DNA of 64,000 bases from Ignavibacteriales bacterium UBA1304 (GTDB lineage Bacteria > Bacteroidota > Ignavibacteria > Ignavibacteriales > Ignavibacteriaceae): contig DBTY01000039.1 in assembly GCA_002307295.1 (NCBI GenBank), forward strand, positions 103,040 to 167,039, written 5' to 3'. Made by a program: the position numbers and the translations under genes. Shown here piece by piece: positions 15,312 to 23,454 of this stretch. The notes beneath the pieces are model-generated. The model was not told the origin of the DNA. It worked only from the letters and a program-made list of their open reading frames with translations, and ran no database searches. Numbering within the stretch: the first letter of the stretch is position 1; every line of letters starts with the position of its first letter.

Positions 15312-17992
15312 TAAAATCCGATTGAGAAATAAAATCTTACAGGACCGTATACAATTTTATTTGCGTCAGAAGTTTTTCTAAACTCAAAACTTCTGCCTAC
15401 AGAAAAATCGGCCGGACCAATAGGCGTGTTGAACGAAAGCGTCGCGCCGACCCCATGTTTTAGATCCTTAAATCTCAATTGATCCTGAACTTCCCATGTA
15501 GAGCCCAAATCATATCTCGCAAGAAAATAAGTGTCGACTAATTTTAGGAAAGAGAGCTTGTATCTGTATTCAAGCGAAGTGAGAAATATTTGTCGTCCGC
15601 GGTATTCATTATCTCTCATGCCAAAAAACGAATTTAAACCGCCAAGCGAGTACTGCTGGCTAAGAGGCAGAGTTTTATCAGCGAAGCCCATAACGAGTTT
15701 CGGGGATAAAGTATAATCCTGGAAAAATGTAAAATAGCTTTTATAATTAAAACCAAAATTTGTATAACCAAGATCGCCGCCAAGCAATTTCTGCGAAGTT
15801 TCATATTCGCCGGCAAAATAAATGCCTTTAGTGGGGTATGGGTATTTATCCTGAGTGTCAATTGTCAGAATGCCTTTAAGACTGGCCAGCGTAATTTTAT
15901 ATGGATCGACAGTAGCGAGCTGAAGATTCTTAATTTCATCTTTCTGGTATGAGCCTTTTATCATAAAGTTGCCAAAACGGCCAACCTGAGCGCCGACGGA
16001 GAGAGCTAAGCCATAATATGTCTGACTGTATTCTCCATCCTGAGATCTGGAATAATTATCGTTTTTAAATGTATAAATATCGTTCAAAGTATAAAATGCA
16101 TTTATTTTATATGTCAAGTAAGTATTGAATATCCTATTCGCTTTTTGTTCCAGAATAAAGGACTGGTTGCGCGAACCCAGCAGGGTAATTAATCCCAGTT
16201 CGGAACCGCTGCCTGAAAAATTTTCATCGCGCGTATCTATGCTCACCTGCGCTCCATTGGAGTCGTCAAGCTTAAACCCAAACCGCAATAAGCTGGATGT
16301 CTTTTCAATTACTTTAACGATCAAATAATTTTCGTCGCTTGCTTTTCTTGGCGAAATATTGATATCTTCAAAAAGATTTGTGCTGCTAATATTTTTCAAA
16401 CTTCTTTGAATATCGTCCCATGTAAAATAACCGTTTTCTGCATTGGCTATCTCTCTTATGATAATAATAGGGTTGGTCGAACTGTTCCCTTCCACAACAA
16501 TTTTGGATATCTGCCCTTCATTAAACTGCACATAAAGAGTCTTTGTTCTTTCATTAAAATAAATCGTATCAATTTCTGCAAGCGGGTAATGGTTTATCCG
16601 GTACAACTTTAAACCTGCAATAGCGTTTTTTAATATCATAGAAGCATTGTAAGGCTTATTTTCTAAGTTCGAAAACAAGTTTTGCATTTCTTTTTTGTCG
16701 GTAATTGTTACTCCGGAAATATTAACTCTTTTAATAACCGGATTATATCCGACAACAAATTTAATCTGCGAAAACTTATCGGTAGAAGTTATTTCGGCTG
16801 AAACAGAGCTATAAACGCCGCTCTCAAAAAGATCGGACATATCCCTTAAAATTTCACTGCTGGAGACAGAATCTTTTTTTGAATACTTTATCTGATATGG
16901 GACTTCAAAATCTTTAGCGTCTCCTCGAAAAGAAACGTTCTTAATGTAGAATTCATTAGCTACAAGCCTGCTATGATAAAGAGAATCCAAATCTTTCTTG
17001 ATCTCTTTGATATGCGGCAGCGTACTTTCGTAGCTCGCAACTATAGATTTATGCAGATTTGAGAAATCAGAAGACGTTCTGTTTTTTAAGGGCGGTGTAA
17101 TGATATGGTTGGCAGAGCTAAGCTGTGTTTCATTTAAGTGTTTCATTGGGATGCTGACAAGCTGATCGGCCACTACCCAGGGGAGTTCCAGGCTGTTTTC
17201 ATCCAGCAAAGGGCTTGTAGCGTCTACTGCTATTACGTAATCCTTACCGATACTTTTTGCAATCTGTACGGGTATGTTAGCCACTAAACCGCCGTCTACA
17301 AGCGTTAAGGAATCTATGTGCACTGGCGAAAGCAGAAACGATACGCTTGAACTAGCCCTCAAAGCGCGGGATAAAGAACCTTTATAAAGGACTTCGGCGT
17401 TGCCGGTAACTAAATTAGAAGACACCGCCCGGTATTTAGTTAACAGTTCGTCAAAATTATTCTTTACATGGATGGGAGCTTCAAGAGCAAGAAGATTTAG
17501 GAAATGCGAGAGCTTCATTCCGTTATTAATTGCAGTAGGGAATACTGGTTTTAGCCCCTTTAAACGCAAAGCAAAAACAGCCCGGTCTTCAGAAATTTTC
17601 TGATCGACAAAAAGATCCCTGCGGTTAGTTTCTCTGTCCAAGGCAAGCAGAAATCCCCAATCTGTATTGCAGGCAATAGAATCAAGCTCATCGGGCGAAT
17701 ACCCGGCGGAAAAAAGCCCGCCTACAATACTTCCCATGCTTGTGCCGACAATAACGTCCATCGGGATATTATTCTCAGATAGGGCTTTGATAACGCCTAT
17801 CTGAGAAAGTCCTCTGGAGCCGCCGCCGCTAAGAGCAATAGCGACTATAGGTTTTTGAAGCGGCGTTTTCTCTTCCAGATTAAATGGAAGTTTCTTAATT
17901 CTATATTCTAAGCTTAATGTTTTTAACGTCTGCGCAAATCCATTAAAACAGATTATAAACGCAAATAATAGTATCCTGAAGATTTTTGACAT
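15305..17992 (-). CDS. Patatin-like phospholipase fused to POTRA/Omp85 outer-membrane barrel (PlpD-like, type Vd)
   Basis: About 895 residues: a signal peptide (1-20, ending GFAQ), then a patatin domain with oxyanion motif GGGSRG (56-61), nucleophile GTSMG (Ser85) and catalytic DGG (Asp233). POTRA-like alpha/beta segments follow at about 335-560, and then a surface-antigen/Omp85 16-strand barrel to the C-terminus (ending RFYFSIGFYY). This is the architecture of PlpD/type Vd autotransporters, in which a lipase is joined to its own translocation barrel. The ATG at 17992 is preferred because an upstream TTG would only add residues before the signal peptide. There is no terminator between it and the convergent TPR gene. 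Confidence 0.9.
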   Translation of the reverse strand: MSKIFRILLFAFIICFNGFAQTLKTLSLEYRIKKLPFNLEEKTPLQKPIVAIALSGGGSRGLSQIGVIKALSENNIPMDVIVGTSMGSIVGGLFSAGYSPDELDSIACNTDWGFLLALDRETNRRDLFVDQKISEDRAVFALRLKGLKPVFPTAINNGMKLSHFLNLLALEAPIHVKNNFDELLTKYRAVSSNLVTGNAEVLYKGSLSRALRASSSVSFLLSPVHIDSLTLVDGGLVANIPVQIAKSIGKDYVIAVDATSPLLDENSLELPWVVADQLVSIPMKHLNETQLSSANHIITPPLKNRTSSDFSNLHKSIVASYESTLPHIKEIKKDLDSLYHSRLVANEFYIKNVSFRGDAKDFEVPYQIKYSKKDSVSSSEILRDMSDLFESGVYSSVSAEITSTDKFSQIKFVVGYNPVIKRVNISGVTITDKKEMQNLFSNLENKPYNASMILKNAIAGLKLYRINHYPLAEIDTIYFNERTKTLYVQFNEGQISKIVVEGNSSTNPIIIIREIANAENGYFTWDDIQRSLKNISSTNLFEDINISPRKASDENYLIVKVIEKTSSLLRFGFKLDDSNGAQVSIDTRDENFSGSGSELGLITLLGSRNQSFILEQKANRIFNTYLTYKINAFYTLNDIYTFKNDNYSRSQDGEYSQTYYGLALSVGAQVGRFGNFMIKGSYQKDEIKNLQLATVDPYKITLASLKGILTIDTQDKYPYPTKGIYFAGEYETSQKLLGGDLGYTNFGFNYKSYFTFFQDYTLSPKLVMGFADKTLPLSQQYSLGGLNSFFGMRDNEYRGRQIFLTSLEYRYKLSFLKLVDTYFLARYDLGSTWEVQDQLRFKDLKHGVGATLSFNTPIGPADFSVGRSFEFRKTSDANKIVYGPVRFYFSIGFYY

Positions 17993-18036
17993 TAAAAAAT
18001 TAGTCAAGTTTTATTTATAAAAATACATTACGGAAA

Positions 18037-19908
18037 TTATTTCTTCTTCTTTAGCTGCTGGTTAGCCTTTTGATTCTTTTCTGCAGCTTCCATCATCCGC
18101 TCCATAAATCCTCCTTTTTTCTTAGGATTCTTTACGGGTTCCAAAACCATATCATCGTGTTTCATGTTTACGTAATATTGCTGCCCAATGGAGAACAGGT
18201 TAAACATAAAATAATACAGGTTTAATCCTGATGGGAAGTTCATAAACATAAGCGTAAGCATGATAGGCATCATATAAACCATAGCGGCCTGTTTAGGGTC
18301 TTTAACGGTCATCTTTTGTTGTACAAAAGTTGTAACGCCCATTAACAATGCAAGTCCGCTGATATGCTCTACGTTTACTAAAGGCAGTTTAAAGCCTAAG
18401 TTATAAATAATATCGGGACGCGAAAGATCGTTTATCCAAAGGAAAAAATGCTGTTGTCTTAACTCAACTGCGGTTTGAAAGAGCCCCCACAAAGCCACAA
18501 ATATAGGCATTTGCAAAAGCAGAGGCAGACAGCCGCCGGCAGGGTTAATGCCGTAAGTTGAATAAAGCTTCATTGTCTCCTGGCTTTGTTTCGCCTGGTC
18601 GTCTTTATATTTTTCTTTAAGCTCGTTTATTTTAGGCTGAAGCATTTGCATTTTCTTCATCGAGTACATACTGCTTTTGGTAAACGGATAAAGAGCAAAT
18701 TTAATTATCAGCGAGAAAATAATAATAACTAAGCCATAGTTGGGTATAAAGCTGTGTAAAAAGTTAAATAATGGAAGCAGAATATATTCTGCAATAGGAC
18801 GGACTATTATTTTTAATCCAAGGAAGCTTCCAAAATCAACAATAGACTCCAAATTTTTGTTATATGACTTAAGCAGAGAATAGTTTACCGGGCCAATATA
18901 AACTGTAAAAGCCTTCTTCTCATAATCGCTGTTGTTGAAAGGCATTTTAAAGCTGGTATTATAAAATTTATTCACCCCTGTGTTTGGGTAATTAACTTTG
19001 TGCCCTTCAATATAAGCTCCGTCAACATCGGTAGCGTTATCAGGAATTACGATAGCCGTAAAGTATTTATTACGCACTTCCATCCACGAAACATTACCGT
19101 TAAAATCTTTTTCTACTTTCTGTCCGGCGTCTTTAGCGTCAACAATTACCTGTTCGCCGCCGTAATAAACGCTTGAATTACCGGCGTTAGATTCATCGGC
19201 AGAGTTTTCTTCTACGAATCTGAGTCCGCCTTTCCATGTAAAATCAAATTGATTATTGCTAATTTGGTTGTTCATGCCGAACAGTTCAAGTTCAAGTCTT
19301 GAGCTGTATTTATTTCCGTAAAAAACGAATTTCTTTTTTATAACGCTGTTAGAAACGCTTTTGTATGTGTAGACAATTGAGAGAGAATCGTCATTGGAAA
19401 TTTTATAGTAATATTTGTTTGCGTCGGCCGTAAAATCGAGAGCGCCGGAGTTTACAACTTTACCTTCGAGGGTAATAAACGAAACGTCAAGGCTTGAGCC
19501 TTTATCGTAATTAAGCAGCTGAATATTTTTTTGATTATCAGGAGCGTTTGCAGGCAGATCTCTTACGTACCAGTTGTTAAACTTTTTAAGGAAGTATCTG
19601 CTGATTTTACCGCCCCGGCTAGAAAGCTCTAACCGTACAAGGTCGTTTTCTACAGTAATAATGCGTTCAGGCGCGTTAGCCGAAGCGAAGTTTTTTGCCG
19701 CTGCAGAAGTATCCTGCTTCGGTTCTGTCTTAGCGGGTTCCTGTTTTGGTTCATCTTTTTTATTATCTATAGAATCTTTTAAATTAAGAGAAGACGAGAT
19801 TTGTTTGTTGGCGGCTTTCTGAGGTTCAGGCGGCGGCGTACTAATATAAAGCCAAATCATAAGTATCGCTGCAATAAGTACAAAAGCTACAGTTGTTTGT
19901 TTGTCCAT
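18037..19908 (-). CDS. yidC: Membrane protein insertase YidC
   Basis: About 623 residues of the long Gram-negative YidC type. There is an N-terminal transmembrane helix (VAFVLIAAILMIWLYIS), a Lys/Pro/Glu-rich linker, a large periplasmic beta domain (about 80-340), then the five-helix insertase core with NYGLVIIIFSLIIKFALYPFTK and GGCLPLLLQMPIFVALWGLF. The C-terminus is Lys-rich. It inserts proteins into the inner membrane alone or with SecYEG. It is the last gene of rpmH-rnpA-yidD-yidC, the standard origin-proximal order. ATG 19908 is taken because GGAA precedes it; a TTG at 19920 is in frame. Confidence 0.97.
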   Translation of the reverse strand: MDKQTTVAFVLIAAILMIWLYISTPPPEPQKAANKQISSSLNLKDSIDNKKDEPKQEPAKTEPKQDTSAAAKNFASANAPERIITVENDLVRLELSSRGGKISRYFLKKFNNWYVRDLPANAPDNQKNIQLLNYDKGSSLDVSFITLEGKVVNSGALDFTADANKYYYKISNDDSLSIVYTYKSVSNSVIKKKFVFYGNKYSSRLELELFGMNNQISNNQFDFTWKGGLRFVEENSADESNAGNSSVYYGGEQVIVDAKDAGQKVEKDFNGNVSWMEVRNKYFTAIVIPDNATDVDGAYIEGHKVNYPNTGVNKFYNTSFKMPFNNSDYEKKAFTVYIGPVNYSLLKSYNKNLESIVDFGSFLGLKIIVRPIAEYILLPLFNFLHSFIPNYGLVIIIFSLIIKFALYPFTKSSMYSMKKMQMLQPKINELKEKYKDDQAKQSQETMKLYSTYGINPAGGCLPLLLQMPIFVALWGLFQTAVELRQQHFFLWINDLSRPDIIYNLGFKLPLVNVEHISGLALLMGVTTFVQQKMTVKDPKQAAMVYMMPIMLTLMFMNFPSGLNLYYFMFNLFSIGQQYYVNMKHDDMVLEPVKNPKKKGGFMERMMEAAEKNQKANQQLKKKK

Positions 19909-19921
19909 CTTGTATTCCAAA

Positions 19922-20131
19922 TTATATTAAGGGGTCAAAGCCGCCTTTATTAAACGGGTTACATCTAAGGATGCGCCAAATTGCTTTGGCGCTTCCAATC
20001 AAAATTCCATATTTATTTATTGCCTGAACGGAATATTCAGAGCAAGTAGGGTAAAACCTGCAAGAAGGAGGAAAAAGCGGAGAAATCAGACGCTGATAAA
20101 TCCTGATTAAAAAAATAAAAACCTTTTTCAT
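19922..20131 (-). CDS. yidD: Membrane protein insertion efficiency factor YidD
   Basis: 69 residues with the family signature: an N-terminal amphipathic or hydrophobic stretch (IFLIRIYQRLISPLFPP), then CRFYPTCSEYSVQAI and a C-terminal RCNPFNKGGFDPL. It helps YidC-dependent insertion at the inner membrane. It directly abuts rnpA upstream, with no bases between stop and start, and lies 13 bp before yidC, so the genes are cotranscribed. Confidence 0.95.
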   Translation of the reverse strand: MKKVFIFLIRIYQRLISPLFPPSCRFYPTCSEYSVQAINKYGILIGSAKAIWRILRCNPFNKGGFDPLI

Positions 20132-20533
20132 TTAGGCGGCCGGTTTTATTTTGTTCATAATCTCTATAACCTCCGGAGCAATATCGTTATAACGAATAAC
20201 CCGGTTTGTCTTTTCATTTACCAAATATGGAGAAAATATAACCATCAGGTTAAGATTATTACATAAACAAGCGCTGACAAGAGAAGTCTTGTTTAGCCTG
20301 TAAGATTCTCTTAACAGTCTTTTGATCCTATTCCGCCATACGGCTTTGCCAGATCGTTTAGAAATGGCGCAGGCAAATTTAACCGGCACAACAGGGTCTT
20401 CATTTTTTAAAAATAAGTATACCGCTTTAATTTTTCTATTTTGCGAATAAACAGCATTTCCGGAAGAATAAACTAATTCAAAGTCCTTTTTTCTTTTAAT
20501 TCGCTCTAAAGATGGAAGACCGAATTGTTTCAA
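20132..20533 (-). CDS. rnpA: Ribonuclease P protein component
   Basis: 133 residues, basic, with the RnpA pattern: LPSLERIKRKKDFELVYSSG at the N-terminus and the RNR-type motif SGKAVWRNRIKRLLRESYRL in the middle. It binds the RNase P RNA and assists 5' maturation of tRNAs. No ATG fits; the start is a TTG at 20533, five bases after the rpmH stop, consistent with translational coupling. The C-terminal 30 residues are less conserved. Confidence 0.93.
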   Translation of the reverse strand: MKQFGLPSLERIKRKKDFELVYSSGNAVYSQNRKIKAVYLFLKNEDPVVPVKFACAISKRSGKAVWRNRIKRLLRESYRLNKTSLVSACLCNNLNLMVIFSPYLVNEKTNRVIRYNDIAPEVIEIMNKIKPAA

Positions 20534-20538
20534 GTTAG

Positions 20539-20685
20539 CTATTTCTCGTCGCTGACAGTAAGTTTTTTTCTGCCTTTAGCTCTGCGCCTTGCGAGAACTT
20601 TTCTTCCGTTTTTTGTGCTCATTCTTTCTCTAAAGCCGTGCTTATTTTTTCTCTTTCTAATGTGTGGCTGAAACGTTCTTTTCAT
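20539..20685 (-). CDS. rpmH: 50S ribosomal protein L34
   Basis: The 48-residue protein reads MKRTFQPHIRKRKNKHGF followed by RERMSTKNGRKVLARRRAKG and ends KKLTVSDEK, an unmistakable L34. It is preceded by AGGAG at 20691-20695 on the minus strand. It starts the leftward rpmH-rnpA-yidD-yidC operon and diverges from dnaN across the presumed origin region. Confidence 0.98.
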   Translation of the reverse strand: MKRTFQPHIRKRKNKHGFRERMSTKNGRKVLARRRAKGRKKLTVSDEK

Positions 20686-20914
20686 TTGATCTCCTAGTTC
20701 TAAAAAAGTTGACAAAATTAATCAATAAACCAAATATATACAAGGTTTAAATTAAGGGATTCATAATAACCGTCTGTAAATAAACAAGTTACTTATTATC
20801 AATAACTGTAATCTATGAAAAAAAATCCAATAATCCGATTAGATTTTATAAGTTTTCAATTGAGATTGGCCGCCAATTTTGTTAACTTGCAGGTTCAATA
20901 AGGAGAAATATGAA
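20686..20914. other. Divergent rpmH/dnaN intergenic region, candidate replication-origin neighbourhood without dnaA
   Basis: The 229-bp, strongly AT-rich gap lies where dnaA and oriC usually sit between rpmH and dnaN. No TTATCCACA-type DnaA box is seen on either strand. A TTGACA at 20709-20714 and TATATTTG-like sequences on the minus strand near 20730-20740 could be promoter parts for dnaN or rpmH. The position supports origin proximity; the missing boxes argue that the real origin may be elsewhere. Confidence 0.4.
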
Positions 20915-22024
20915 ATGGAATTTAATGTAAATAGTAAAGTATTAGAAAAGCTGTTATCGAAGATTATACCCGCTATTCCAAATCGTACGCCAATGCCTAT
21001 CTTAGAAAACTTTTTATTCGAAATTTCTGACAATCAGCTGACTGTCAGCGCTACGGATTTAGAGATTGCTTTGAAGGCGTCTATCAACGTTACTGCCGAT
21101 GAAAACATAAAAATGGTTATTCCGGCTAAACTCCTTTTTGATATTATCCGGTCTTTGGGCGACGCGCAAATTCATTTCCAGACGGAAGTGAACGCAAAAC
21201 TGATTATGAAAACCGAAACCGGAACTTATAATTTAAGCTATTCGTATCCTGATGAATTCCCTACTGTCCCTGTCGTTCCAAAAGATAATTTGATTTCTAT
21301 CAATGGCGCTTTGCTAAAAAAATCTATCGACCAGACTTCGTTTGCAATGAGCAAAGAAGACATGAGACCGGCTATGACCGGCGCGCTGTTAGAATTTAGC
21401 GAAGACGGACTTCGTTTTGTTGCAACCGACGGGCACAGATTAGTAAAATATATTAATAAAAGTATAAAAAGCGACGCTTTAGAGCAGTACATTATTCCTG
21501 AAAGAGCTATTACGGTTCTTTCTAAACTGCTTACAGATTCAGACGTAAAAATTCATTTGAGCAAAACTTATGTTTCGTTTCATATAGACGATCTTGAGTT
21601 TATTTCCCGTTTAATAGGCGAAAAATATCCCGCATATAGCAGCGTAATTCCGCTTGAAAACGAAAACCAGATGAAATTAAAAACTGCGGATTTGCTGTCG
21701 GCAATTAAGAGAATGATGCTCTTTTCGTCTGCAAATTCAAAGCAGGTGCGCTTTACAATAAGCGAAAACTTATTAGAGGTTTCCGCAGAAGACGTAGACC
21801 ATGGCTCAAGCGCTAAGGAAACTATAATTTGCGATTATGCCGGAGTTCCTATCGTTATCGGGTTTAATACAGCTTATGTAAACGACGTGCTTTCTCATTT
21901 TGAAGCTAAGGAAATTATATTCTTCCTGCAGTCGGCAACCAAAGCTTGTATAATTGAACCGAGCGAACAAGCCGCAAATGAAGACCTGATGATGCTTTTA
22001 ATGCCGGTTCGCATAAACAACTAA
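20915..22024 (+). CDS. dnaN: DNA polymerase III subunit beta (sliding clamp)
   Basis: The 369-residue clamp consists of three repeated domains. The N-terminus is MEFNVNSKVLEKLLSKIIPAIP with TPMPILENFLFEI, the middle is MRPAMTGALLEFSEDGLRFVATDGHRL, and the C-terminus ends with the conserved LMMLLMPVRI. It encircles DNA and holds the polymerase. The start is the ATG at 20915 with AGGAG at 20901-20905; an out-of-frame ATG at 20910 runs into a stop after five codons. It is the first gene of the rightward operon dnaN-recF-dciA-gyrB(-gyrA), with only one base before recF. Confidence 0.98.
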   Translation: MEFNVNSKVLEKLLSKIIPAIPNRTPMPILENFLFEISDNQLTVSATDLEIALKASINVTADENIKMVIPAKLLFDIIRSLGDAQIHFQTEVNAKLIMKTETGTYNLSYSYPDEFPTVPVVPKDNLISINGALLKKSIDQTSFAMSKEDMRPAMTGALLEFSEDGLRFVATDGHRLVKYINKSIKSDALEQYIIPERAITVLSKLLTDSDVKIHLSKTYVSFHIDDLEFISRLIGEKYPAYSSVIPLENENQMKLKTADLLSAIKRMMLFSSANSKQVRFTISENLLEVSAEDVDHGSSAKETIICDYAGVPIVIGFNTAYVNDVLSHFEAKEIIFFLQSATKACIIEPSEQAANEDLMMLLMPVRINN

Positions 22025-22025
22025 G

Positions 22026-23138
22026 ATGCGGCTGAATTATATTAAGTTAAATAATTTCAGGATACATAAGAGTTCGGAAATTAATTTTTCCGGGCATTTG
22101 AATTATATAATTGGAGGAAACGGGCAGGGTAAAACTACAATTTTAGAGGCTGTTTACTATTTATGCACCACTAAAAATTATAGTTCGTCGCCTGATTCTG
22201 AAATTGTCCGGTTTACCGAAAAAGAATTTGAGGCTACCGGATTATTTAGCGATTTGACCGAAAATAAAGTTAGAGTTTATTATTCCTCCGAGCAAAATAA
22301 AAAATATTATTTTCAGAATGATAAACAGATATACAGGGCCGCTTCAATAATTGGTCTATTCCCTGTCGTTATTCTTACTCCTGGCGATCATTCTATTACG
22401 CAGGGATCTCCTGGCGATAGAAGGAAATTTATTGATTCGATTATTTCTCAGGCAAGCGATACATATTTAAACTATTTATTAGATTATAATAAAACGCTTC
22501 GACACAGAGCCTCCCTGCTAAATCAAATTAAAGAAACCGGGAATAGAAGTCTTTTCGGTCAGTTAGACGCCTGGTCTGAAAAACTGATTATTACGGGTAG
22601 CGAACTAATTAGCGCCAGAGAAAAATTTGCCGTAGGATTTAACGGCTATGTTTCCGAGTCATATAAAATTATTATGGACGAATCGGAAATTCCCCAAATA
22701 GAGTATTATACTCTTGAAGGCAAATACGACGGAGACTACAAAGAACGGTTTAGGAAATTGCTTGAATCAAAACGCAATGAAGAAATAAGACGCGGCGCAA
22801 ATTTAGCCGGTCCTCACAGAGACGATTTTATTTTTGGAATTAACGGCAAAAACCTGAAAACTTACGGCTCGCAAGGGCAGCATAAAACTTTTCAGGTGGC
22901 GTTAAGATTTGCCCAGTTTTTTTATCTTAAAGAGAAAAAAGGCAAAACGCCTGTTTTTTTGTTAGACGATGTTTTTGGCGAGTTGGATTCTAAACGCTCT
23001 GTCAGAATCAGCGAGTATCTTAAACTGGTTGGGCAGGCTTTTATTACAATGACGGATTTTTCTGATATTTCCAACCTTACAAGGGAGGAAGACGATTTGA
23101 TAATTAAAGTGGCTAACGGCGCGGTAAGTTATGGCTGA
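22026..23138 (+). CDS. recF: DNA replication and repair protein RecF
   Basis: 370 residues with SMC-like ATPase motifs: Walker A GGNGQGKTT (30-38), the ABC-type signature region (LAGPHRDDF...YGSQGQHKTFQVALR) and Walker B PVFLLDDVFGELD. RecF works with RecO/RecR at single-strand gaps. The gene starts one base after dnaN and overlaps the next gene by 8 bp, so translation is coupled throughout. Confidence 0.97.
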   Translation: MRLNYIKLNNFRIHKSSEINFSGHLNYIIGGNGQGKTTILEAVYYLCTTKNYSSSPDSEIVRFTEKEFEATGLFSDLTENKVRVYYSSEQNKKYYFQNDKQIYRAASIIGLFPVVILTPGDHSITQGSPGDRRKFIDSIISQASDTYLNYLLDYNKTLRHRASLLNQIKETGNRSLFGQLDAWSEKLIITGSELISAREKFAVGFNGYVSESYKIIMDESEIPQIEYYTLEGKYDGDYKERFRKLLESKRNEEIRRGANLAGPHRDDFIFGINGKNLKTYGSQGQHKTFQVALRFAQFFYLKEKKGKTPVFLLDDVFGELDSKRSVRISEYLKLVGQAFITMTDFSDISNLTREEDDLIIKVANGAVSYG

Positions 23139-23421
23139 AAGTTTTAAAAGTTTTGGCGAAATATTTACGACTGAACCCGGGCTTGCAAAAATCAGAAAGA
23201 TGATGCAGCAGGGAGACGTGGTAGTGGAATTTGAGAAAATTTTTCCTGAACTAATGAAAGTTGTGGTTCCGGTAAGGTTCGAAAAAAAAACCCTTCTTCT
23301 TAAAATTGAAAATGCCGCATTAAGAAGCGAGTTTAAATACAAAGAAAGTTTAATTATAGAAAAAATAAACAAATACTTTAATGATGATAAGCTTGTTAAA
23401 TATGTGAAGTTCACAGGATAA
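23131..23421 (+). CDS. dciA: DUF721 / DciA-type protein
   Basis: 96-residue DUF721 protein (GEIFTTEPGLAKIRKMMQQGDVVVEFEKIFPELMKVVVPVRFEKKTLLLKIENAALRSEF in segments). DciA is the ancestral loader or interaction partner of the DnaB replicative helicase in bacteria without DnaC/DnaI. The position after recF and before gyrB is the classic context. It overlaps recF by 8 bp. This copy holds essentially only the KH-like DUF721 fold, without a long extension. Confidence 0.85.
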   Translation: MAESFKSFGEIFTTEPGLAKIRKMMQQGDVVVEFEKIFPELMKVVVPVRFEKKTLLLKIENAALRSEFKYKESLIIEKINKYFNDDKLVKYVKFTG

Positions 23422-23454
23422 CGGCTTATATGCTAAAATAACGGAAAGAAAGAA

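Noticed and set aside
20900..20925. ATG at 20910 as start of dnaN
   Set aside because: Out of frame and stops after five codons; the ATG at 20915 keeps the conserved N-terminus MEFNV and has AGGAG at a good distance.
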